Shown: positions 1-5,173 of the stretch, piece after piece | Layout of the letters: each line of letters starts with the position of its first letter | Numbering within the stretch: the first letter of the stretch is position 1 | Source of the DNA: Actinomycetota bacterium | GTDB taxonomy: Bacteria > Actinomycetota > Actinomycetes > Streptosporangiales > Streptosporangiaceae | Reading direction: 5' to 3' | Assembly: GCA_003140115.1 (NCBI GenBank) | Contig: PLIQ01000609.1 | Coordinates: 1-6,141 of the forward strand | DNA: 6,141 nucleotides | Notes under the pieces: model-generated | The model's database searches: none | The model's input: only the letters and a program-made list of their open reading frames with translations | What the model was told of the DNA's origin: nothing | Translations under genes and position numbers: made by a program

Positions 1-113
1 ACCGCGCCGCCGCGCGCCAGGCCCTCGAGGACGGCGCCAGCCACCCCGCCGTGGCCGCCGCCGCGGGCATGAGCCGGCAAGCCGCCTGGCGGCGCTACGG
101 GCCCGCCCGCTAG
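1..113 (+). CDS. C-terminal end of a helix-turn-helix protein (5' partial)
   Basis: The frame is open from the left edge to the TAG at 111-113. It reads as an Ala-rich helix, then a turn, then AAAAGMSRQAAWRRYG, which has the shape of a helix-turn-helix with SRQAAWRR as recognition helix, and it ends in GPAR. Short actinobacterial DNA-binding proteins often end in this kind of HTH. The start lies outside the window. If the window is circular, the same frame continues upstream from position 6141 through LARWTGPDD and reaches a possible GTG at 6066. The next gene starts on the base after the TAG, so the two are probably co-transcribed and translationally coupled. The target DNA is unknown. It could be a regulator of the element. 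Only the HTH itself is supported. Confidence 0.6.
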   Translation, partial: RAAARQALEDGASHPAVAAAAGMSRQAAWRRYGPAR

Positions 114-344
114 ATGCCCAGCCCGCCGCTGCGGGACTGGTGGGATTACCCCCACGAATGCCCGGACGGGCATCCGTGGGGACCGGGCCGCGTGATCGTC
201 TCCTGGATGCCATGCGACTGCCCCCCGGCCCGCGCCGAACGCGAGCGGGGCAGCGGGCACCTCATGGTCTCGTGCGAGGCCCCCGGATGCCGCTCGGTCT
301 GGTACCGCCCCTGGCACGAACCGGGGAGCGCGTCGCCTACGTAA
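114..344 (+). CDS. Small Cys/His-rich putative zinc-binding protein
   Basis: This 76-residue protein begins with an ATG directly abutting the TAG of the preceding gene (TAGATG), so it probably depends on translational coupling; no strong Shine-Dalgarno is seen. Likely metal ligands are C16 and H20, the pair C34-x-C36 in the segment MPCDCPPAR, H49, C54-x4-C59, and H68 in WHEP near the end. This fits one or two zinc-ribbon-like knuckles with aromatic residues between them (WW at 9-10, VWY at 62-64). I do not recognise a named family with certainty. Similar small Cys-rich proteins are common on actinobacterial mobile elements, with no established function. The Cys/His spacing and high-GC codon choice argue that it is a real gene and not a chance frame. 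It lies just upstream of the repeats that precede parA. Confidence 0.6.
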   Translation: MPSPPLRDWWDYPHECPDGHPWGPGRVIVSWMPCDCPPARAERERGSGHLMVSCEAPGCRSVWYRPWHEPGSASPT

Positions 345-351
345 TGTGCCG

Positions 352-381
352 GACTCCGGAAGTCCGAACTCCGGAAGTCCG
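352..381 (+). repeat. 15-bp direct repeats before parA (candidate operator/centromere)
   Basis: Two head-to-tail 15-bp units, GACTCCGGAAGTCCG (352-366) and AACTCCGGAAGTCCG (367-381), differ only at the first base. Each unit is itself partly symmetrical (GGACT...AGTCC). A degenerate continuation, GGCTTCC, follows at 382-388. The same unit recurs four times inside the downstream RHH gene at 1246-1305. Repeats of this kind in front of a parA gene, in a cassette whose second gene encodes an RHH protein, are the expected binding sites for that protein. They would serve as operator, partition site or both. Binding itself is inferred. Confidence 0.65.
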
Positions 382-407
382 GGCTTCCAGGCGTTACGAT
401 GCGGACC
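371..407 (+). promoter_or_regulatory. Candidate parA promoter overlapped by the repeats
   Basis: TACGAT at 395-400 fits the actinobacterial TAnnnT -10 consensus. A start site about seven bases downstream would fall at or next to the ATG at 408, giving a leaderless parA mRNA. The -35 position (about 371-377) falls within the second 15-bp repeat, so a protein bound there would block RNA polymerase. This is a visual match only; no clear TTGACA-like -35 is present. Confidence 0.35.
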
Positions 408-1091
408 ATGACCGAGATGCCAGGCTCGCGGCCGTGGAAGATCGCTATCGCCAACCAGAAAGGCGGGGTTGGAAAGACGACCGTGGCGCTCAATCTCGCT
501 GCCGCGATCAGCGATTCATCGGGCTCGGTGCTGCTGCTGGACGCTGACCCGCAGCAGAGCGCCGCCGAGATTGCCCACGCGGGCTCGCTGCCGTTCGAGG
601 TGCGGTCGGCCCTCTCCCCCGCCGAGCTGGCAACCATTGGCGAGATCCGGGGCTTTGACACGGTGTTGCTGGACCTGCCGGGCAACCTGGATGACACGCC
701 AGTCCTGGCTGAGGTCCTGGCGGGCAGTGACTTCGGCATCGTCCCGTTCGTTCCCGAGCGCGCGGCCGTGGCGCCGACTCAGCGGACCGCCCGGATTATC
801 GCGATGGCCGGCCTGCCGTACAGGGTCCTGTTCAACCAGGTCGACCCGCTGCGTGGTGCCGGGCCGGTAGAGCAGGCCCGCGAACTGCTAGACAGTGCCG
901 GACTTCCGTACTTCGGTAGTTTCATCCGCCGGTACGTTGCGCATCCGCAGGCGCAGCTGGACGGCGTTCCAATCACTGCCTACCGGGGGGACCGGTCATG
1001 GCGTGCCGCCCTCGATGACGTGCGCCGCGTCCAGGTGGAATTGCTGCTCGAGCTAGGCCGCCTGGTGAGCACCAACGGGAGGACCGCATGA
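408..1091 (+). CDS. parA: ParA-family partition ATPase
   Basis: A Walker-type ATPase of the ParA/MinD superfamily that would drive plasmid segregation by cycling on nucleoid DNA. Numbered from the ATG at 408 (227 residues), the deviant Walker A KGGVGKTT is at 18-25 with signature Lys18 and catalytic Lys23. The switch motif [10 protein letters not shown] is at about 42-51, and Walker B FDTVLLD ends at Asp89. The C-terminal half has [15 protein letters not shown], typical of the family. There is no N-terminal DNA-binding domain, so this is the short, type Ib-like form that relies on its partner for regulation. Starts at 399 and 417 are also possible. I prefer 408 because a TAnnnT element at 395-400 would make it leaderless; 399 has only a weak AGG upstream. 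Its stop overlaps the next ATG (ATGA), so the two genes form an operon. Confidence 0.93.
   Translation: MTEMPGSRPWKIAIANQKGGVGKTTVALNLAAAISDSSGSVLLLDADPQQSAAEIAHAGSLPFEVRSALSPAELATIGEIRGFDTVLLDLPGNLDDTPVLAEVLAGSDFGIVPFVPERAAVAPTQRTARIIAMAGLPYRVLFNQVDPLRGAGPVEQARELLDSAGLPYFGSFIRRYVAHPQAQLDGVPITAYRGDRSWRAALDDVRRVQVELLLELGRLVSTNGRTA
899..920 (-). repeat. Possible inverted, degenerate copy of the 15-bp repeat inside parA
   Basis: CGGACTTCCGTACTT (899-913) matches 13 of 15 positions of the reverse complement of the parA-upstream unit. In addition GTACTTCGGTAGT (908-920) is the exact reverse complement of ACTACCGAAGTAC at 1300-1312, at the end of the parB-internal array. It lies in the codons for GLPYFGSF, a segment that may be constrained at the protein level, so the match could be chance. 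Confidence 0.3.
1077..1083 (+). promoter_or_regulatory. Shine-Dalgarno of the ParB-like gene
   Basis: GGGAGGA lies four bases before the ATG at 1088, inside the end of parA. It is a strong site. Together with the ATGA overlap it fixes the start and shows coupling to parA. Confidence 0.8.
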
Positions 1092-1528
1092 CGACGAGAA
1101 AGCGCGGCTCGCTGGCCGGGCTCATGCCTGAGCAGGGAGAGGCCCCGCCGATGCCCGCGGCGCCGCATCAGGCAGCGGACCGGGAGGCCCCTGCTGCCGC
1201 TGCCGCCGTGGCATCGGCCGACCGGAGGGCGCGGGCGCCGAGGGGAACTCCGGAGGTCCGGACTCCGGACGTACCAACTTCGGAGGTCCGGACTCCGGGA
1301 CTACCGAAGTACAAGCGGCTAGAACGCAAAGACGTGCTGCTATGGCCCGACCAGCTCGGCGAGCTATCCGTGATGCGCCGGATGCTGAACCGCCGCCGCG
1401 GTGGGGAAGGTGAGCGCATCACCGAGAACACCCTGATCCGGGTAGCCGTGGCACTCTTGCTAAGCCGGTCCGCAGACCTGACCGGGACAACCGAGGACGG
1501 CCTGCGTAAGTCCCTGGGGCTGCGGTAA
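1088..1528 (+). CDS. parB: Ribbon-helix-helix ParB-like centromere-binding protein
   Basis: The 146-residue partner of ParA. Residues 1-50 are Ala/Pro-rich, basic and probably disordered; such tails often stimulate the ParA ATPase. Residues 54-73 are four pentapeptides ([20 protein letters not shown]). Residues 74-146 form a ribbon-helix-helix unit: a strand around [13 protein letters not shown], helix A from [18 protein letters not shown], and helix B from [18 protein letters not shown] proteins bind DNA as dimers and are the usual partners of short ParA proteins (ParG-like). Here it would bind the 15-bp repeats, repress its own operon and nucleate the partition complex. The start is fixed by GGGAGGA and the ATGA overlap with parA. 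The name parB reflects position and role; the protein is not a classical ParB-CTPase. Its TAA is one base from the stop of the convergent Nudix gene, leaving no room for a terminator between them. Confidence 0.82.
   Translation: MTTRKRGSLAGLMPEQGEAPPMPAAPHQAADREAPAAAAAVASADRRARAPRGTPEVRTPDVPTSEVRTPGLPKYKRLERKDVLLWPDQLGELSVMRRMLNRRRGGEGERITENTLIRVAVALLLSRSADLTGTTEDGLRKSLGLR
1246..1305 (+). repeat. Four 15-bp repeats inside the ParB-like gene
   Basis: The units are AACTCCGGAGGTCCG, GACTCCGGACGTACC, AACTTCGGAGGTCCG and GACTCCGGGACTACC, head to tail with no spacer and in register with the codons, so each encodes one pentapeptide (TPEVR-like). They resemble the two non-coding units at 352-381. 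All four Thr codons are ACT, and rare GTA and CTA codons occur. None of the other Thr codons in this gene is ACT. This suggests selection on the DNA as well as on the peptide. Confidence 0.7.
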
Positions 1529-1529
1529 C

Positions 1530-2147
1530 TCAGCCGTTGACCGCCGCATGCAACGCGGTGACCTCGGGGTCACCTCTCAGTGCGGCCCGCGCGAGCATGA
1601 GCGCGGTAATGGTCTCGGTCCCAGCTATGGCATCACCAACGGCGTCCAGCGCCGTGCTCAGCGGCAGCGTGGTAACGCTCATGTCGAAGTACTTCTCGAT
1701 CTCGGTGTCCCCGCTAGCGGGACCGTCCGCCGTAACGGGGCTGGCGAGGAATACGTGGGTGTACTTGTTCGTCTCGGATGGCAGCGAATAGAAGGCGCCG
1801 AGAGGGCGCATCCTGGCGTCCGGGGCGAGAACGTAGCCGGTCTCTTCGCTCAGCTCCCGGGCGGCGGCCAGCTCCAGGTCCTCGTCCTGGGTCGCGTTCC
1901 CGGCCGGGAATTCCAGCACGTGGCGCTTTAGGTTGTGACGGTACTGGCGGACCATGACCAGGCTGCCGCTGCCGGTCACCGGCACCACCAGGAAGCTGGG
2001 CGGAGTATCGACGAAGTACCAGTCCAGCTCGTAGCCGTCCGGCATGACCAGATGCTCGCGGACGAACCGTTTCGGTGCGGCTACGAAGACTTCCATTTCG
2101 GTCAGCCGGGCGTCCTGCATGCCGGGCGTGCCATTGCTCGCTGTCAT
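1530..2147 (-). CDS. Nudix hydrolase, ADP-ribose pyrophosphatase-like
   Basis: The gene encodes a hydrolase of nucleoside diphosphates linked to another group X. From the ATG at 2147 the product has 205 residues. The complete Nudix box G-x5-E-x7-REUxEExGU is at about 83-105, from the Gly of FPAGNATQDE through AARELSEETGY; the metal-binding Glu residues of REL-SEE are intact. The preceding VRQYRHNLKRHVLEFPAG is typical of the ADP-sugar pyrophosphatase branch, so ADP-ribose or an ADP-sugar is the likeliest substrate, but the box alone does not settle it. I chose 2147 because its ATG overlaps the upstream stop (ATGA); in-frame ATGs at 2156 and 2174 are alternatives that would overlap more. It is the second gene of a minus-strand pair with the PLD-like gene and converges on parB. 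It looks like accessory cargo and not part of the replication or partition machinery. Confidence 0.9.
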   Translation of the reverse strand: MTASNGTPGMQDARLTEMEVFVAAPKRFVREHLVMPDGYELDWYFVDTPPSFLVVPVTGSGSLVMVRQYRHNLKRHVLEFPAGNATQDEDLELAAARELSEETGYVLAPDARMRPLGAFYSLPSETNKYTHVFLASPVTADGPASGDTEIEKYFDMSVTTLPLSTALDAVGDAIAGTETITALMLARAALRGDPEVTALHAAVNG

Positions 2148-2812
2148 GGCGTCCATTCCGTGGCGAGGTTCCACATGCCGTCGAAGTGCCGGGCGTAGCG
2201 GCCGAACATCTTCGGCGCTGATTCTTCCGCGAGGCCGAGGGTCGGCGAGTTGCTTCCGATGAAGTAACGCAGGTAGGGGGTGACCAGCATGTCGGCGTCG
2301 CCCCGGACCACACTGACTGTGGGGTGCGTGTCGTAGACCCGTAGCTGCATATCGCCTGAGCAGGCCTGCCGCATCTGGCTGAAGCGGGCCAGTGCCGCCC
2401 GGATCCTCGCGCCGAGGGTGCCGGGGGGACTGCCCTCGCTGGCGTCGAGGTCTGGGATCCCCTCATAGTCAGGGCTTAGCAGCAGCACCCGGACCTGACA
2501 GCCCTGGGTGGCGGCCTCGGCGACGATGACGGGCACTTCGTCGTCGGTGGCGTAGCCGAACTCGGCCATGCCGTAAAGCCACAGGTGACCGGCCGATCCC
2601 CGGATGATGCCGTTCCACTGGTCCCGGCTAATCAGGCCGCGGGCAGGCTGTACGCCGCTGGCATCGGCCCGGACGCCCCGGCACTGGCCGCGCTCCGGGC
2701 ATGGAATGGGTCGGTCCTGAGCCGGCGCGCCACGTGGGAACCGCCGGACCCGTACGGGAACATAGGGCCGACCTTTGCCAGCCCGCAGGAGGCAATCAGA
2801 CCGCAGAGACAA
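2144..2812 (-). CDS. PLD-like (DUF5919-like) domain protein, N-terminus doubtful
   Basis: From about residue 54 (GVQPARGLISRDQW) to the end, the protein reads like a globular alpha/beta domain: a strand LWLYGMAEFGY, helix, strand QVRVLLLSPD, a long helix RIRAALARFSQMRQ, strand MQLRVYDTHPTVSVVRGDADM, then LVTPYLRYFIGSNSP and a Trp-containing last helix. This order resembles the DUF5919/PLD-like domain usually found behind an XRE-type HTH in actinobacterial regulators. No catalytic HxK motif is visible. Residues 1-53, from a TTG at 2812, are Arg/Cys/Pro-rich and look non-natural, and no HTH is visible in the frames I followed upstream. The gene is therefore either N-terminally truncated (a pseudogene) or starts at an unusual codon. 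The stop overlaps the Nudix ATG, suggesting that coupled expression was once or is still used. The family call is from memory of similar proteins and is tentative. Confidence 0.5.
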   Translation of the reverse strand: MSLRSDCLLRAGKGRPYVPVRVRRFPRGAPAQDRPIPCPERGQCRGVRADASGVQPARGLISRDQWNGIIRGSAGHLWLYGMAEFGYATDDEVPVIVAEAATQGCQVRVLLLSPDYEGIPDLDASEGSPPGTLGARIRAALARFSQMRQACSGDMQLRVYDTHPTVSVVRGDADMLVTPYLRYFIGSNSPTLGLAEESAPKMFGRYARHFDGMWNLATEWTP

Positions 2813-3033
2813 AGCAGCGCCCCCCGACTGGGGAGCGCATCCACATCTGAATCCGACTGGGACCTCGTAGCCGTTGCTTTGGCCGGCGCCGCTACAGGGC
2901 CCTGCATCAACCAGGAGTCAAGATAGCACCCCGACCCCTGGCTAGCCCACCACGCCCGCGGTCCGACACGCCGCGACGTCATCTAGGGCTAGCCGAGCGA
3001 GCCATACCGCCCGCGCCAGCGCGCCCGGCGGGC
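2813..3033. other. Divergent intergenic spacer between the PLD-like gene and rep
   Basis: No gene is seen here. On the minus strand TTGACT (2921-2916) could be a -35 for the PLD-like/Nudix pair, but only a poor -10 (TGTAGC, 19 bases on) follows. CCGACTGGG occurs twice (2824-2832 and 2853-2861) and the palindrome GGCTAGCC twice (2940-2947 and 2987-2994). These could be initiator or operator sites, or chance. No terminator is seen. Promoters for both divergent units are expected here. Confidence 0.35.
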
Positions 3034-4071
3034 ATGGGCGCGGCGCGCTGGGCTTGGCTGCGCGCCATGGAGGAACGGGCTGACGCCGAGTGGCCCACGC
3101 TGCGCCGCGATCACCGCGAGACCCTGCTGACGATCCTGCGCGCGATGGCATGGGCGGTCGACCCGGAGACGATGCTGACCCGGCCGACGATCGACCGGCT
3201 CATGAAGGTCACGGGCCGGTCGGAGCGCTCGGTGCAGCGCTGGCTGCGCTGGATCGAGTCGACCCCGCTCGTAGAGGTGACGGAACCGGGCACGACTCCG
3301 CGGTTCCGGCCCGGCATCCTGCGGGACAGCCAGCGGCGCAAACTGGCGCGCGAGTGGCGGCTGACCCCCCCCGGGCAGGACCGCGCCGAGGGTGCCTGTG
3401 TACCTAGGGGGCACCCCTATGGTTCTGTTTCCTGCAGTGGTTCGGACCCTGTTGTTCTAGATCGAAACCCCCCTACGCGGGCGCGAGAACGAGCACCCCG
3501 CCACCTCCGGCGCCGCAGGCAACGCGAAGGTCAAGGGCAGAATGACCGGCGCTCCGCGCCGGGCTCACTTCCCCGGCCGTCCATGGTCCCGCAGGCGCCA
3601 ATGTGGCCGCTAGAGCGAAACCCGCGGCGACGGCCGCAAGTGCTTGCTGCCGCGAGGTCGCTGCAGGCTGCCTACCCGGTGCTGACAGGCCCGTCAGTAC
3701 ATAAACTCCGGTCGGTCCTGCGGCGCTACTTCGCGGCCGGATGGACCCCGGAGGATGTCATCTGGCACGCCGAGCACGAGCGCGACGGCGCCCCGATCAC
3801 CTGCGAGGACGCCGTGCGGCACCCGGCTGGATGGCTGGCCCGGCGCCTGGCCCGGTGGACGGGGCCAGACGGGACGCCGCTGCCGCCGCGCTCGGCGCAG
3901 CGCGCTTCCGCCCGCGAGCGGAAGCTTGCCGACCAAGAGCGCTCCCGTGAGCAGCGCCGGGCCGCCGCCGCGCAGCGCGCCGCCGACCCGGCCGCGTACG
4001 CGAACGAGGTCCGGGCCCGGCACGGCTGGCCGGCTCACACGGTGGCCGTCACCCGGCTGAGCGGAGCCTGA
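3034..4071 (+). CDS. Plasmid replication initiator-like protein (winged helix)
   Basis: The 345-residue protein has three parts. Residues about 27-95 form a winged-helix domain: helix HRETLLTILRAMAWAV, then PTIDRLMKVTGRSERSVQRWLRWIES as the HTH, then a wing with VEVTEPGTTPRFRPG. Residues about 115-195 are an Arg/Pro/Ser-rich linker. Residues about 203-345 hold a second conserved-looking region with YFAAGWTPEDVIWHAEHERDG and RHPAGWLARRLARW, followed by a basic Ala/Arg-rich tail. This layout resembles the Rep-like HTH proteins of actinobacterial plasmids and integrative elements; function is inferred from that and from the par and resolvase neighbours. The ATG at 3034 follows only GGCGGG; ATG 3067 is an alternative. 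Codon use falls off in the linker (about 3390-3560), where Thr, Gly and Val codons often end in A or T. The HNH gene follows after three bases. Confidence 0.65.
   Translation: MGAARWAWLRAMEERADAEWPTLRRDHRETLLTILRAMAWAVDPETMLTRPTIDRLMKVTGRSERSVQRWLRWIESTPLVEVTEPGTTPRFRPGILRDSQRRKLAREWRLTPPGQDRAEGACVPRGHPYGSVSCSGSDPVVLDRNPPTRARERAPRHLRRRRQREGQGQNDRRSAPGSLPRPSMVPQAPMWPLERNPRRRPQVLAAARSLQAAYPVLTGPSVHKLRSVLRRYFAAGWTPEDVIWHAEHERDGAPITCEDAVRHPAGWLARRLARWTGPDGTPLPPRSAQRASARERKLADQERSREQRRAAAAQRAADPAAYANEVRARHGWPAHTVAVTRLSGA
3399..3480 (+). other. Low-GC patch with hairpin inside rep (candidate origin)
   Basis: About 56% GC by hand count against about 70% around it. It contains a perfect stem TAGGGG-GCA-CCCCTA (3405-3419), T-rich runs and, at 3469-3477, a second CCCCCCTAC element echoing the stem arm. 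It encodes part of the low-complexity Rep linker with atypical codons. Rep-internal origins are known in some Streptomyces plasmids such as pSLA2, so this may be an unwinding or initiator-binding region. No clear iteron array is seen. Confidence 0.3.
4063..4066 (+). promoter_or_regulatory. Shine-Dalgarno of the zinc-ribbon HNH gene
   Basis: GGAG lies inside the end of rep, eight bases before the GTG at 4075. It supports that GTG as the start and co-translation with rep. Confidence 0.6.
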
Positions 4072-4074
4072 CCA

Positions 4075-5022
4075 GTGGGCACCAGGGACCAGATCTGCAC
4101 CGAGTGCGGCAAGACGTTCAGGTCGGGAGGCAACACCCGCTGCTCCGCCTGCCGCGCCACCGAGCGGACCTGCACCGAGTGCGGCAAGACGTTCAAGTCG
4201 GCAGGCAACACCCGCTGCGACGCCTGCCGGAGGACCGAACGGACCTGCACCGAGTGCGGCAAGACGTTCAAGGGCAGCGAACGGGCTTGCCCGGCCTGCC
4301 GGGTGACCAGCCGGGTCTGCACGAGCTGCGGCCGCGTATTCACTGGGAACCAGGCACGCTGCCAGGCGTGCCGGATACCGGAGCGGGTCTGCGAAGGCTG
4401 CGGCCGGGATTTCAAAGGCACGCACCGTCACTGCCCGGTGTGCAAGGCCGCCGGGCGGGTCTGTGAATGCGGGCGGCCGTTCAAAGGCACGCACCGTCAT
4501 TGCGCGGTCTGCCGCGCGACCGGGCGGGTCTGTGAATGCGGGCGGCCGTTCAAGGGAAACGAGCGCAGCTGCGCGGCCTGCCGCGCGACGGAGCGGACCT
4601 GCGAAGGCTGCGGACAGCAGTTCACGAGCCACCAGCGCTATTGCGCATCGTGCCGGGTTGCGGCGCTTCCGCCAGGCGAGCGCGCCGCCCGCGCCCGGCA
4701 GAAGAACAACAACCGCCGCGCCCGCCAGGTGGTCGCTGAGGTGGCTGGGCCAGTCTCGCGCACGGTGTACGCCACGGTGGTGGCATCGGGCCCGTGCGTC
4801 TACTGCGGAAGCCCGGCCACCGAGGTCGACCACGTCCGGCCGCTGGCCCGCGGCGGCTGGGAGCACGAATCAAACTTGGTCCCAGCCTGCAAGTCGTGCA
4901 ACTCCGGCAAGCATGACCGGCTGCTAACCGAGTGGCGGCCTGACCGCGTGGCCCGCGCAGTCGCCGTATCCCCGGCCGTCGCCGCGGAGTGGGCCCGGCT
5001 AACCGGCCTGGCCACGGCGTGA
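4075..5022 (+). CDS. HNH endonuclease with eight tandem Cys4 zinc knuckles
   Basis: This 315-residue protein starts with GTG. Residues 8-193 are eight repeats of 23-25 residues with the pattern C-x2-C-G-[KR]-x-F-x(7-10)-C-x2-C-R; the first Cys of each is at 8, 33, 58, 82, 106, 130, 153 and 176. Repeats 6 and 7 have a one-residue shorter first pair (CECG in place of CEGCG). Residues 198-235 are a basic linker. Residues 241-281 are an HNH domain: C241/C244, D252-H253 (EVDHVRPLARGG), N267 in NLVPAC, C272/C275, N276 and K279. HNH enzymes cut or nick DNA through a single metal ion; the knuckles could bind nucleic acid or protein. The GTG is three bases after the rep stop, so the two are one operon. 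A role as homing-like, nicking or defence nuclease is open. The repeats are near-identical at DNA level in places, showing recent duplication. Confidence 0.85.
   Translation: MGTRDQICTECGKTFRSGGNTRCSACRATERTCTECGKTFKSAGNTRCDACRRTERTCTECGKTFKGSERACPACRVTSRVCTSCGRVFTGNQARCQACRIPERVCEGCGRDFKGTHRHCPVCKAAGRVCECGRPFKGTHRHCAVCRATGRVCECGRPFKGNERSCAACRATERTCEGCGQQFTSHQRYCASCRVAALPPGERAARARQKNNNRRARQVVAEVAGPVSRTVYATVVASGPCVYCGSPATEVDHVRPLARGGWEHESNLVPACKSCNSGKHDRLLTEWRPDRVARAVAVSPAVAAEWARLTGLATA
4095..4657 (+). repeat. Tandem 69-75-bp repeats encoding the zinc knuckles
   Basis: Three exact copies of a 26-base string, beginning CTGCACCGAGTG, start at 4095, 4170 and 4245, spaced 75 bases. An identical 34-base stretch is present at 4451-4484 and 4520-4553 (spacing 69), and TTCAAAGGCACGCACCGTCA occurs at 4411-4430 and 4480-4499. 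Two separate expansions are visible, at repeats 1-3 and at repeats 5-7. This is the pattern of slippage or unequal exchange within a coding region. Confidence 0.85.
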
Positions 5023-5173
5023 TGCCTCCCCCGGGGCGGGGCGTCTCGGAAACGACCGATTCCGCGACGGCCGGAGACCGGCATGCCCGCCAGGCCGCCC
5101 GGCGTCCGGAACCCGTCGCAGAACGTGGCGGAATCGCTTGACTTTCTGAGATGAGTTTTGAGACGGTGGGGTT
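5023..5173. other. Spacer upstream of the resolvase; candidate recombination (res) region
   Basis: There is no gene in these 151 bases. CGATTCCGC (5057-5065) and GCGGAATCG (5128-5136) are a perfect 9-bp inverted pair. Outside them GTCTCGGAAAC (5043-5053) and GTTTTGAGAC (5155-5164) form a near-perfect second pair. A small stem GCCGG-AGA-CCGGC is at 5070-5082. TTGACT at 5138-5143 could be a -35, with no good -10 behind it. Resolvases usually act on sites just upstream of their gene; that this is such a site is inference. Confidence 0.35.

Noticed and set aside
146..739. Long minus-strand open frame opposite the small Cys protein and parA
   Set aside because: It is antisense to parA, with Ser/Arg/Pro-rich shadow composition and no recognisable motif.
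1714..2466. 250-codon minus-strand frame overlapping Nudix and PLD-like genes
   Set aside because: It is in a different frame from the perfect Nudix box and has Arg/Pro/Gly-rich shadow composition.
2585..2926. 113-codon plus-strand frame opposite the PLD-like gene start
   Set aside because: No motif and no ribosome site; considered because the minus-strand N-terminus is doubtful, but nothing supports it.
2940..2994. Two GGCTAGCC palindromes 47 bases apart before rep
   Set aside because: Too short to call initiator or operator sites without comparison; kept only as a remark on the spacer.
3704..3711. AACTCCGG in rep and again at 4900-4907, resembling the 15-bp partition repeat
   Set aside because: Only the first eight bases match, each copy is single, and the second encodes the conserved CNSGK of the HNH motif, so both are best explained by chance.
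3694..4866. 390-codon minus-strand open frame
   Set aside because: Antisense to the Rep tail and the zinc-knuckle repeats. Its apparent repeats mirror the knuckle repeats, and high GC makes such frames common.
5029..5040. C-run/G-run after the HNH stop as a terminator
   Set aside because: The arms pair only with a mismatch and almost no loop, and there is no T-tract.
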